Shown piece by piece: positions 1 to 5,070 of a stretch of DNA of 5,070 nucleotides. The translations under genes and the position numbers were made by a program. Each line of letters begins with the position of its first letter. Position 1 is the stretch's first letter. Origin of the DNA: Anaerolineales bacterium (GTDB lineage Bacteria > Chloroflexota > Anaerolineae > Anaerolineales > UBA4823); contig JAOAHK010000221.1 of the NCBI GenBank assembly GCA_026415275.1, positions 1 through 5,070 of the forward strand, read 5' to 3'. The notes under the pieces were generated by a model. That model was not told where the DNA came from. It did no database searches and saw only the letters and a program-made list of their open reading frames with translations.

Positions 1-1156
1 CGTTGAGTATCTGTTGGCGAAATTGAAACGCCTCTAGATTTTGGAATAGAAGCAGATAATTGGGGTCGGAGGTGGGAAGAGCGAATAGATACTCTAAATA
101 AGGTATCAGCTCATTGGCTTGTTGGGAGGCGCACGAGTTCAGAGCAAGGTGGATTTGATGGGTGATTTCGGCTGGAGTGCTTTTAGAAGTGATACCAAGG
201 TGATGGCGAAGCAGATCGGTGAAGATCCAATACGGAACCGAGCGGCGGTAGGTCAGGCTAAATCCTTCCAAATAGGGTATTTTCTTTTCAGTTAGTCGAG
301 TTTTGAATTCTTGGAGCAGGCGGGTTTTACCAATGCCAGCTTCGCCGCAAATCAAGATAAACTTTCCCTGATTTGCACTTTGAATTGTGTCTGCGGCGTG
401 AAGCAAGTGGTCAAGCTCTTCCTGCCGGCCGATAAGCGGGGCTTGGAGTCCCTCGCTGGCACGGGGATTTTCAGCATAAGGTTTTATCCCGATTAGGCGA
501 TAACAAGAAATCGGATGACCGAATCCCTTCAATCTAACTTCTGGAAGTTGTTCATAGTCAAAAATAGCTCGAGTCTGATGCACAATTTCGGCGCTGCAGT
601 AGATGCAGCCGGGCTCGGCAATTTCTTCTAAGCGATAGGCGAGATTGACGGTTTCGCCGATAGCGGTGTAATCCATCACGATATTGGAGCCGATCTCGCC
701 AACGATTACCGGTCCGCAATGTAATCCGATGCGTAAGTTTAAGTCGATATTCAGGTTTTGCTGGACTTGCTGTCGCCAGATTAGAAAATTCGTCTGCATA
801 TCCAGTGCAGCGCGCACTGCTCGCTCGGTATTGTTCTCATAGCTGACTGGCGCGCCAAACAACGCCATAATCCCATCACCGGTCATCTTGTCGATCAAGC
901 CTTCGTATTTATAGATCTCGCGGCTGAGCAGATCCGTGTATTGCTGAACCAGCTCGTACAGTGCTTCGCTGTCCAAACGACTAGCAGCAGCGGTATAGCC
1001 CACCAAATCAGCAAACAAGACGGTTACATGACGAATTTGACTGCGTTGACGACTCTCAAAAATCATGAGCGGATCGCTCAACCTTGCCCCACAATAACCA
1101 CAAAAACGCATTCCTTCGGGAAGTTCAGCTTGACAATGTTTGCAAATCTGCACCAT
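1..1156 (-). CDS. Zinc-ribbon / class III adenylate-guanylate cyclase / P-loop ATPase protein, N-terminal 385 residues (partial)
   Basis: I translated this by hand from the minus strand. It is open from the ATG at 1156 to the left edge with no stop. Residues 5-22 form a zinc ribbon (C5, C8, C19, C22). Residues about 42-222 are a class III nucleotide cyclase domain with both metal-binding aspartates (D50 in FADLVGYT, D94 in TGDGIMALFG), K90 and T164 at the substrate-specifying positions as in class IIIb adenylate cyclases, and N171 and R175 in NLAYRLEE. All catalytic positions are present, so cAMP synthesis from ATP is likely. From about residue 240 an ATPase module begins (LIGRQEEL, Walker A GEAGIGKT at 271-278). 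In this family the ATPase is usually followed by TPR-like repeats, which would lie outside the window. The protein has no membrane segment here and is probably a cytoplasmic sensor. The start is slightly uncertain: the AAGGA upstream is only 2 nt from the ATG but 5 nt from the GTG that forms codon 2. It diverges from the ribosomal operon. cAMP versus cGMP is not proven. Confidence 0.93.
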   Translation of the reverse strand, partial: MVQICKHCQAELPEGMRFCGYCGARLSDPLMIFESRQRSQIRHVTVLFADLVGYTAAASRLDSEALYELVQQYTDLLSREIYKYEGLIDKMTGDGIMALFGAPVSYENNTERAVRAALDMQTNFLIWRQQVQQNLNIDLNLRIGLHCGPVIVGEIGSNIVMDYTAIGETVNLAYRLEEIAEPGCIYCSAEIVHQTRAIFDYEQLPEVRLKGFGHPISCYRLIGIKPYAENPRASEGLQAPLIGRQEELDHLLHAADTIQSANQGKFILICGEAGIGKTRLLQEFKTRLTEKKIPYLEGFSLTYRRSVPYWIFTDLLRHHLGITSKSTPAEITHQIHLALNSCASQQANELIPYLEYLFALPTSDPNYLLLFQNLEAFQFRQQILN

Positions 1157-1191
1157 CGTCCTTATCTTACTACGAAAAAATGAAATTGGAC

Positions 1192-1220
1192 TTGACACTT
1201 TTGTTGGGCGTTCGTATAAT
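1192..1220 (+). promoter_or_regulatory. Consensus sigma-70 promoter of the rplU-rpmA-rpmE operon
   Basis: TTGACA at 1192-1197 and TATAAT at 1215-1220 are separated by exactly 17 bp, so both hexamers and the spacer match the housekeeping consensus perfectly. Transcription would start near 1227 and leave a leader of about 120 nt before rplU. Its position between the divergent cyclase gene and the ribosomal genes fits a strong constitutive promoter. I saw no convincing promoter for the cyclase on the opposite strand. Confidence 0.9.
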
Positions 1221-1226
1221 TTGCTT

Positions 1227-1347
1227 TTGCCCTTAGCCCAAAGCTGGGGAAAAATCTTGCATACCCAACTTCCTCATCCTTGTGCGGAGACGCTTTCCTA
1301 GAGCGTGGAGCGCGCCAGTGATGGAGAAGTGAAGATTGGAGAGAAGA
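1227..1347 (+). promoter_or_regulatory. Structured 5' leader of the rplU operon (possible ribosomal-protein autoregulatory leader)
   Basis: The inferred untranslated leader holds two possible hairpins. The first pairs 1231-1237 (CCTTAGC) with 1243-1249 (GCTGGGG), including two G-U pairs, right at the predicted 5' end. The second pairs 1290-1294 (ACGCT) with 1302-1306 (AGCGT) around a 7-nt loop. Neither is followed by a U-run, so they are not terminators. L21 operons in some bacteria carry autoregulatory leaders, so a binding site for L21 or another product of the operon is possible, but I cannot match this to a known leader family by eye. Confidence 0.3.
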
Positions 1348-1665
1348 ATGAAATATGCAATTGTTGAAGATGGCGGGAAGCAATATAAAGCCGTGGTCGG
1401 TGAAACGATCGAGGTAGATTACTTCCCAGCCGAAGTCGGTGAACAGTTAGATCTAGAGCGAGTTCTGCTCCTCGCCGAAAATGGTGATGTTGTGGTGGGC
1501 AAGCCGCTAGTGGAAGGCGCAAAGGTGCTCGCTACGGTTGAAGCCCAGGTAAAGGGTAAGAAGATTGTTGTCTTCAAGTACAAACCAAAAAAGCGGTATC
1601 GCGTAAAAGCCGGGCACCGGCAACGCTATACCCGACTACGGATTGATGAGATTGTGAGAGGATAG
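1348..1665 (+). CDS. rplU: 50S ribosomal protein L21 (bL21)
   Basis: This 105-residue protein starts [19 protein letters not shown], the typical L21 opening, and includes the conserved [20 protein letters not shown] stretch and the [11 protein letters not shown] segment that binds 23S rRNA. Length is normal for the family (about 100-105 residues). I chose the ATG at 1348 over the TTG at 1336 because the family begins at this Met and a GGAG at 1338-1341 sits 6 nt upstream. L21 is an early-assembly protein of the large subunit that binds 23S rRNA. It is the first gene of a three-gene operon, with rpmA starting 10 nt after its stop, the usual L21-L27 pairing. Confidence 0.98.
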   Translation: MKYAIVEDGGKQYKAVVGETIEVDYFPAEVGEQLDLERVLLLAENGDVVVGKPLVEGAKVLATVEAQVKGKKIVVFKYKPKKRYRVKAGHRQRYTRLRIDEIVRG

Positions 1666-1675
1666 GAAGGTAACT

Positions 1676-1942
1676 ATGGCACACAAAAAAGGTGGTGGCT
1701 CCAGCCGCAACGGACGTGATAGTCATGCCCAACGTTTGGGTGTAAAGGTCTTTGGTGGTCAGCAAGTTTTGGCTGGTAATATCCTCGTGCGCCAGCGCGG
1801 GACGCACATTAAACCGGGTAAGAACGTTGGTTTGGGCAAGGATGATACCCTCTTTGCAACCGCAGCCGGTGTGGTTGTTTATGAAACCATCCGGGGTAAC
1901 CGCAAACGAGTCAGCGTCATTCCACTTGAGGAAACCGCCTAA
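1676..1942 (+). CDS. rpmA: 50S ribosomal protein L27 (bL27)
   Basis: This 88-residue protein begins [20 protein letters not shown] and contains the family hallmarks [21 protein letters not shown] and [11 protein letters not shown]. The basic, glycine-rich N-terminus reaches the peptidyl-transferase centre in assembled ribosomes. It has no leader ahead of MAHKK, unlike Firmicutes L27, which is cleaved by the Prp protease. Consistent with this, no prp-like (ysxB) gene lies between rplU and rpmA. An AGGAAGG Shine-Dalgarno at 1664-1670 lies 5 nt before the ATG and overlaps the rplU stop region. In many bacteria obgE follows; here rpmE does. Confidence 0.98.
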   Translation: MAHKKGGGSSRNGRDSHAQRLGVKVFGGQQVLAGNILVRQRGTHIKPGKNVGLGKDDTLFATAAGVVVYETIRGNRKRVSVIPLEETA

Positions 1943-1967
1943 CCATTGCCCACAGAGAGGACAAACG

Positions 1968-2441
1968 ATGAAGAAAGGTATTCACCCAACCTATTATCCA
2001 GACGCCCAGGTGATTTGCGCTTGTGGTAACACCTGGACGACCGGTTCCACCAAGAAAGTGATTCACACTGATTTATGCTCCAAGTGCCATCCCTTCTATA
2101 CCGGCGAACAGCGCATTGTTGACACCGAAGGGCAAGTGGATCGCTTCTACCGCAAATTAGAGATTCGCAAACAATATCAAGCGGAGAAGGAAGCTCGTGA
2201 GGCTGCCCGAACTTCACCGCTGCGACCGATCACCGATTTAGACCTCGGGCCGCGCGCAACCGAAGCGCTTGCAAAAGCCGGCATCACCAACGTCGGTCAA
2301 GCCTTGGAGCGCCTAGCACAAGGGGAACAAGCTTTGTTAGCCATCGATGGCTTTGGACGGAAATCTTTGGCTGACCTCAAGAAACGCTTGCGCTCCTTTG
2401 GCTACGAACTGCCCGAAGCCGCAGAAGAGATTGTAGTGTAG
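1968..2441 (+). CDS. rpmE: 50S ribosomal protein L31 (bL31, zinc form) fused to an RNA polymerase alpha-CTD-like helix-hairpin-helix domain
   Basis: The protein has 157 residues, about twice the usual L31 length of about 70. Residues 1-65 are a clear L31: MKKGIHPTYYPD, zinc ligands C17, C19, C37 and C40, then CSKCHPFYTG and VDRFYRK. Residues about 66-83 are a charged, probably helical linker rich in K, E, R and A. Residues 84-149 (2217-2414) match the C-terminal domain of RNA polymerase alpha: PLRPITDLDLGPRATEALAK, then KAGITNVGQAL and GFGRKSLADLKKRL. R96, G130, K132 and S133 fall where E. coli alpha has R265, G296, K298 and S299, which contact UP-element DNA; the E. coli N268 and C269 positions are E99 and A100. 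L31 sits at the central protuberance and reaches the 30S head in bridge B1b. The ATG at 1968 is preceded by GAGAGG at 1955-1960. The reading frame is uninterrupted and ends in the operon terminator. The domain assignment is from motif recall, and its function is inference. Confidence 0.95.
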   Translation: MKKGIHPTYYPDAQVICACGNTWTTGSTKKVIHTDLCSKCHPFYTGEQRIVDTEGQVDRFYRKLEIRKQYQAEKEAREAARTSPLRPITDLDLGPRATEALAKAGITNVGQALERLAQGEQALLAIDGFGRKSLADLKKRLRSFGYELPEAAEEIVV

Positions 2442-2448
2442 AAAATAA

Positions 2449-2475
2449 AAAAATCCCCCGGTCAGGGGGATTTTT
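2449..2475. terminator. Bidirectional rho-independent terminator between convergent rpmE and the Ig-domain gene
   Basis: An 11-bp perfect stem pairs 2449-2459 with 2465-2475 around the loop GGTCA; the core is TCCCCC/GGGGGA. On the plus strand it is followed by TTTTTCTTCT, and on the minus strand by a T-rich tract TTTTTTTATTTT. It lies 7 nt after the rpmE stop and 4 nt beyond the stop of the convergent gene, so it can end both transcripts. Confidence 0.95.
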
Positions 2476-2479
2476 CTTC

Positions 2480-3067
2480 TCACTTCACCAGCACTTCTAA
2501 ATAAATTGGGTCACCGAATGGGTTACCCTGCGGGTCAAAGGCTTGCCAGGCGCTGCGGACGGTGCCTGCTTCTTGAGGAGCAATAAAGCGAATATAAATT
2601 TGAAATTGGGTACCGCTGCGCGCTGGGTAGAGGGCTTGCTCTGGCTTTGCTCCCAGTTCTGAACCCCCGATCAGCTTTAGGCGGTAACGCTCATCGTAGT
2701 TACAGGTGCCGTTGTTTTCCACTTCCCAGATTTTATCGAGAATGGCACCGCGTTCAACCTCTGTGCCGTCTGGGATTGTCTGATCGGCGATAAAGAGGAG
2801 GGAATTTGTACAGGCAACTGTTGGGGTGGGGAGGATCGTGTTTTCTACCCCCGCTACCGGCGCAGCAATCGTTACTGCCATCGGGGAAGGAGGAAGGTAA
2901 ACTTCGTCAAGGGAGGGGCTATCTTTGCTGGTTAAGCGGCTGCATGAGTACGTTGCCCAGAGGGAAAGTACAAGATTGAAGACAAAAAAGGTCGAAATAA
3001 ATTTCGACCTACGGGAAAATTGCTTTCTTATGAGTCTGAGAGAATGGAAGAAGTCCCAATTAGACAT
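2480..3067 (-). CDS. Secreted or membrane-anchored protein with an NBR1-type Ig-like domain (possible lipoprotein)
   Basis: This 195-residue protein has three parts. Residues 1-22 are basic (RLIRKQFSRRSK). Residues about 23-41 are hydrophobic, ending ATYSC with C42; this could be a signal anchor or a lipoprotein signal, but the lipobox is poor because Thr, not Leu, is at -3. Residues about 43-85 are a Pro/Thr/Ser-rich linker. Residues 86-195 resemble the bacterial Ig-like domain related to the four-tryptophan domain of NBR1: C86, FIADQTIPDGTEVERG, IWEVENNGTC with C122, and RSAWQAFDPQGNPFG. C86 and C122 are placed for a disulfide; one usual Trp is Tyr124. Such domains are common in extracytoplasmic proteins of Anaerolineae. 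Function unknown; binding to a cell-surface or carbohydrate partner would be a guess. The ATG lies 6 nt after the recA stop, directly preceded by an in-frame TGA, with no good Shine-Dalgarno, so translation may be coupled to recA. A terminator-like hairpin falls within codons 20-27. Confidence 0.85.
   Translation of the reverse strand: MSNWDFFHSLRLIRKQFSRRSKFISTFFVFNLVLSLWATYSCSRLTSKDSPSLDEVYLPPSPMAVTIAAPVAGVENTILPTPTVACTNSLLFIADQTIPDGTEVERGAILDKIWEVENNGTCNYDERYRLKLIGGSELGAKPEQALYPARSGTQFQIYIRFIAPQEAGTVRSAWQAFDPQGNPFGDPIYLEVLVK
2984..3010 (-). terminator. Terminator-like inverted repeat after recA, inside the 5' end of the downstream gene
   Basis: A perfect 10-bp inverted repeat pairs 2989-2998 with 3001-3010 around 2 nt (AGGTCGAAAT/ATTTCGACCT). 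Read on the minus strand it is immediately followed by a run of T residues (complement of the A-run 2984-2989), the form of an intrinsic terminator. It lies about 64 nt past the recA stop and overlaps codons 20-27 of the Ig-domain gene. The tight loop and A/T-rich upper stem make it weaker than the terminator at 2449-2475. It could be a partial terminator or attenuator limiting read-through from recA. Confidence 0.5.
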
Positions 3068-3073
3068 TCAGGG

Positions 3074-4156
3074 CTATACGAGATCGTCCATCAGGGCGTC
3101 ATCGTCATCGGCATGGAGCGGCAAAGGCACTTCGCCGCTCAGCGCTTGTTGCCGGATTGCCAATTCGATCTCTTCTGCCAAATCTGGATTTTGGTGTAGG
3201 AAATCTTTCGCGTTTTCGCGTCCTTGTCCAAGCCGAATGTCGCCATAGTTGTAGAACGAGCCGCGTTTGGTGATGATCTCCAATTCAGTTGCCAGGTCGA
3301 GCAAGTCACCGACACGGGAAATCCCTTCATTGTACATGATGTCAAATTCGGCAGTGCGGAATGGAGGAGCAACCTTGTTCTTGACCACGCGCACTCGCGT
3401 GCGATTTCCGATGATTTCGTTGCCCAATTTGATGGATTGAATACGGCGCACATCCAAACGCACCGACGCATAAAACTTCAAAGCCATGCCACCAGAGGTT
3501 GTTTCAGGGTTGCCGAACACAACGCCTATCTTCTGGCGCAATTGATTGGTGAAAACCACTGCGGTGTTGGTTTGTTTGATCGCTCCCGATAGTTTACGCA
3601 ATGCTTGGGACATGAGCCGCGCCTGCATCGCCATCGGTGCATCACCCATATCGCCTTCGATCTCGGCGCGAGGCACTAGGGCAGCAACTGAGTCGATGAT
3701 CACTACATCCACAGCTCCCGATCGAACCAATGCTTCGGCAATCTCCAACGCTTGTTCACCCGTATCGGGTTGAGAGATCAGCAAAGAGTCGATGTTTACC
3801 CCACACCGCGCCGCGTAATTCGGATCTAATGCGTGTTCCATATCTATAAAAGCTGCCACACCACCCATGCGTTGTGCTTCGGCGGCAATGTGTTGACAAA
3901 TGGTTGTCTTTCCTGAAGATTCAGGCCCGAAGATCTCAGTGATTCGCCCGCGCGGGATGCCCCCAACTCCCAAAGCTATGTCTAGCGACAAAGAACCCGT
4001 TGGAATGACCTCGACGGCGAGGTGGTGAGCTTCTCCCAAGCGCATAATTGCCCCTTCGCCATAGCGTTTGGTAATATCCCCTAACGTTTTTTCTAGTGCA
4101 GCCAAACGGGCATCGCTCTGATCGGAGGGTAGAGTGGGGCTGATCTTCTTTGCCAT
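3074..4156 (-). CDS. recA: Recombinase A
   Basis: This 360-residue RecA has the normal length and full domain order. The N-terminal helix (about 14-40) includes the [12 protein letters not shown] motif. The ATPase core has Walker [10 protein letters not shown] (77-85), [10 protein letters not shown] with the catalytic Glu E107, the [20 protein letters not shown] stretch, Walker [11 protein letters not shown] (about 151-160), loop L1 around [11 protein letters not shown], and [20 protein letters not shown] with sensor Gln205 and loop L2. Then come [15 protein letters not shown], the C-terminal domain ([11 protein letters not shown]) and an acidic tail ([10 protein letters not shown]) typical of RecA. 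It forms ATP-dependent filaments on single-stranded DNA for homologous recombination and triggers LexA self-cleavage. The ATG at 4156 has AAAGGAA (4161-4167) about 5 nt upstream. A recX is usual downstream in many genomes; here an unrelated secreted protein follows instead. Confidence 0.99.
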   Translation of the reverse strand: MAKKISPTLPSDQSDARLAALEKTLGDITKRYGEGAIMRLGEAHHLAVEVIPTGSLSLDIALGVGGIPRGRITEIFGPESSGKTTICQHIAAEAQRMGGVAAFIDMEHALDPNYAARCGVNIDSLLISQPDTGEQALEIAEALVRSGAVDVVIIDSVAALVPRAEIEGDMGDAPMAMQARLMSQALRKLSGAIKQTNTAVVFTNQLRQKIGVVFGNPETTSGGMALKFYASVRLDVRRIQSIKLGNEIIGNRTRVRVVKNKVAPPFRTAEFDIMYNEGISRVGDLLDLATELEIITKRGSFYNYGDIRLGQGRENAKDFLHQNPDLAEEIELAIRQQALSGEVPLPLHADDDDALMDDLV

Positions 4157-4160
4157 ACGA

Positions 4161-4167
4161 TTCCTTT
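4161..4167 (-). promoter_or_regulatory. recA ribosome binding site
   Basis: On the minus strand AAAGGAA lies about 5 nt before the ATG at 4156. It supports that start and the usual MAKK opening of the protein. Confidence 0.8.
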
Positions 4168-4269
4168 CTCAATGGTTTATACCTTTTCTAATTGACCACA
4201 CCGCTTACAAGTATATCACCAACTTCGTCTATAAATCCGCGGGTGTTAAGTTCGTTGCTCTTTACCCGA

Positions 4270-4297
4270 AGTTTAGCACAAACGTTCTGTTTGTCAA
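4270..4297 (-). promoter_or_regulatory. Candidate recA promoter
   Basis: On the minus strand TTGACA (4292-4297) is a perfect -35 box, followed after 16 bp by TAAACT (4270-4275), a 4/6 match to the -10 consensus. Transcription would start about 105 nt upstream of recA. A competing candidate is the extended -10 TGATATACT at 4210-4218, which lacks a good -35 and would give a leader of about 46 nt. The choice between them is unresolved. Confidence 0.5.
4275..4288 (-). promoter_or_regulatory. SOS-box-like operator in the recA promoter
   Basis: On the minus strand AGAACGTTTGTGCT contains GAACGTTTGTGC, one mismatch from the Gram-positive-type LexA box GAAC-N4-GTTC. It lies exactly between the candidate -35 and -10 boxes, where a repressor would block RNA polymerase. 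Regulation of recA by LexA is widespread, so the position is sensible, but the match is imperfect and no lexA is in the window. Confidence 0.4.
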
Positions 4298-4417
4298 GGT
4301 TATATGAAAAAGAAGATACTCAAAAGGGGAACCTTTGGCAGTCTTTTCGCTTCACAACCTCCAGGAGCGTGATGAACGAATTCGGAATAGAGTTTTGGAA
4401 AAGTCCAATCATCAAAT

Positions 4418-5070
4418 TCAAGGTGTGGGAGTCTGTTGGGGTAGTGGCTCGATCTGAGCCGTTGGCACCTCTGGTGTTTTGAAAGGGGCAGTGATCGGGA
4501 TCGGTGGCTCTAAAGAGAAACCGCTCCCCCGTTTGTAGCGGAAGAAGCTAACCCTGCCGGGTAAAATTTCGATGTCCAGATGTTGGCTGGTCTCTCCTGG
4601 GATTAGGATCCGATACCAACCAGCCGGCAAATCTCCAATCACTAAATTCTCATCGTAATAGGGGTCGCTATTGATAGGCCCATCGCCATAGGTAGCAACC
4701 CAATAGCGTTCTCCGCTGTCTAGCGAACGGATCAAAACTTTTAACCTCTGTAACCACAAACCGTCATAGGTTTTCAATTGTCCAGCCAGAATTCCCCAGC
4801 CTTGTGGCGGCACAATCCACAGCTCTGGGTTACGGCTGCGGGAGAAACTGTTATCTCCAATGCGCACTTCAAAATGCAAGTGGGGACCAGTCACCTTACC
4901 CGTTGCTCCAGACAAACCAACGATCTCCCCTGTTTCAATGGTTTGTCCAATGACCAAGCTTGTCTCTGAGAGATGCCCATAGACCGTATCCAGGGTTTGC
5001 CCTTGATAACCAAAATCATGGCGGATGACCACCGCTAGCCCATACGGATCATCGGGATTGTACTCAGCAC
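4418..5070 (-). CDS. M23 (LytM-type) metallopeptidase, C-terminal 216 residues (partial)
   Basis: The frame is open through the right edge, so the start lies outside; the GTG at 5032 is an internal Val codon, because codons upstream (AEYNPDDPYGLA) continue the domain. Fragment residues 1-70 are the second half of a LytM/M23 domain: VVIRHDFGYQGQ, VYGHLS with H32, a lysostaphin-like GEIVGLSGATGKVTGPHLHF run, and HLHFEVR, where H65 is the second-His zinc ligand and H63 catalytic. The first zinc His and Asp lie outside the window, so catalytic competence cannot be judged fully. Residues about 75-175 look like a beta-sandwich of the carboxypeptidase-regulatory/transthyretin-like type (ENLVIGDLPAGWYRILIPGE, then LDIEILPGRVSFFRYK). 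The tail from about 180 to 216 is rich in Pro, Thr and Gln (TPEVPTAQIEPLPQQTPTP) and looks like an unstructured cell-wall or linker segment. Family members cut peptidoglycan peptide bridges outside the cytoplasm or act as activators of other hydrolases. Confidence 0.9.
   Translation of the reverse strand, partial: AEYNPDDPYGLAVVIRHDFGYQGQTLDTVYGHLSETSLVIGQTIETGEIVGLSGATGKVTGPHLHFEVRIGDNSFSRSRNPELWIVPPQGWGILAGQLKTYDGLWLQRLKVLIRSLDSGERYWVATYGDGPINSDPYYDENLVIGDLPAGWYRILIPGETSQHLDIEILPGRVSFFRYKRGSGFSLEPPIPITAPFKTPEVPTAQIEPLPQQTPTP

Larger units (their letters stand above)
4157..4417. other. Intergenic region between the peptidase gene and recA
   Basis: These 261 nt hold no supported gene on either strand. 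They contain the recA ribosome binding site, the candidate promoter and the SOS-like box. The peptidase gene has no strong terminator here: the only hairpin seen (4323-4327 with 4332-4336) has a 5-bp stem and a poor T-run. Some read-through into recA is therefore possible. Confidence 0.6.

Noticed and set aside
941..1183. Plus-strand open frame of 80 codons over the cyclase start
   Set aside because: It is antisense to the cyclase coding sequence with full catalytic motifs, and has no family resemblance.
1157..1191. Promoter for the divergent cyclase gene
   Set aside because: TAAGAT on the minus strand could be a -10 box, but no acceptable -35 lies 16-18 bp upstream.
1336..1347. TTG start four codons upstream of rplU
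   Set aside because: These bases hold the GGAG ribosome binding site, and the L21 family begins at the ATG at 1348.
1752..1967. A 72-residue in-frame extension upstream of the rpmE start
   Set aside because: It overlaps rpmA in another frame, is unlike any L31 N-terminus, and the ATG at 1968 has its own Shine-Dalgarno and the canonical MKKGIHP opening.
3224..3592. Plus-strand open frame of 122 codons inside recA
   Set aside because: It lies wholly antisense to an unmistakable RecA, has no recognisable motif and no ribosome binding site; it is a shadow frame.
4323..4336. Hairpin AAAGG/CCTTT as a terminator for the peptidase gene
   Set aside because: The stem has only 5 bp with three A-T pairs, and the following minus-strand T-run is short and interrupted.
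4192..4482. Plus-strand open frame of 96 codons between recA and the peptidase gene
   Set aside because: It overlaps the peptidase 3' end and the recA promoter region, has low-complexity, non-protein-like composition and no recognisable domain.
5030..5032. GTG as the start of the peptidase gene
   Set aside because: The frame stays open to the window edge with domain-like sequence, and a start here would cut the M23 fold in half.

Overview
The window looks like a piece of a moderate-GC bacterial chromosome, probably from Chloroflexota, class Anaerolineae. That placement is an inference. It rests on a secreted protein with an NBR1-type Ig-like domain, a zinc-ribbon/class III cyclase/ATPase protein, a LytM peptidase with a proline/threonine-rich tail, and an L27 without the cleavable N-terminal extension found in Firmicutes. 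No phage, IS element, CRISPR array, tRNA or rRNA is visible.

Layout. Positions 1-1156 (minus strand) hold the first 385 codons of a large signalling protein: zinc ribbon, class III nucleotide cyclase, then a P-loop ATPase cut by the left edge. Positions 1157-1347 are a divergent intergenic region with a perfect consensus sigma-70 promoter (TTGACA, 17 bp, TATAAT) reading right, followed by a leader of about 120 nt with two possible hairpins. Positions 1348-2441 (plus strand) are a compact ribosomal protein operon, rplU-rpmA-rpmE, closed by a strong bidirectional terminator at 2449-2475. Converging on it from the right (minus strand) are an Ig-like-domain secreted protein (2480-3067) and recA (3074-4156), separated by only 6 nt. 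A 261-nt region upstream of recA carries a candidate promoter and an SOS-box-like palindrome. Positions 4418-5070 (minus strand) hold the C-terminal part of an M23/LytM-type peptidase cut by the right edge.

The most unusual item is the rpmE product. An ordinary zinc-type L31 (about 65-70 residues) is continued in frame, through a charged helical linker, into a helix-hairpin-helix domain that closely resembles the C-terminal domain of the RNA polymerase alpha subunit, including several residues that bind UP-element DNA. This is a ribosomal protein fused to a transcription-type nucleic-acid-binding module. A second oddity is a terminator-like hairpin just after recA that lies inside the first codons of the downstream gene, which suggests attenuation of that gene from recA transcription.
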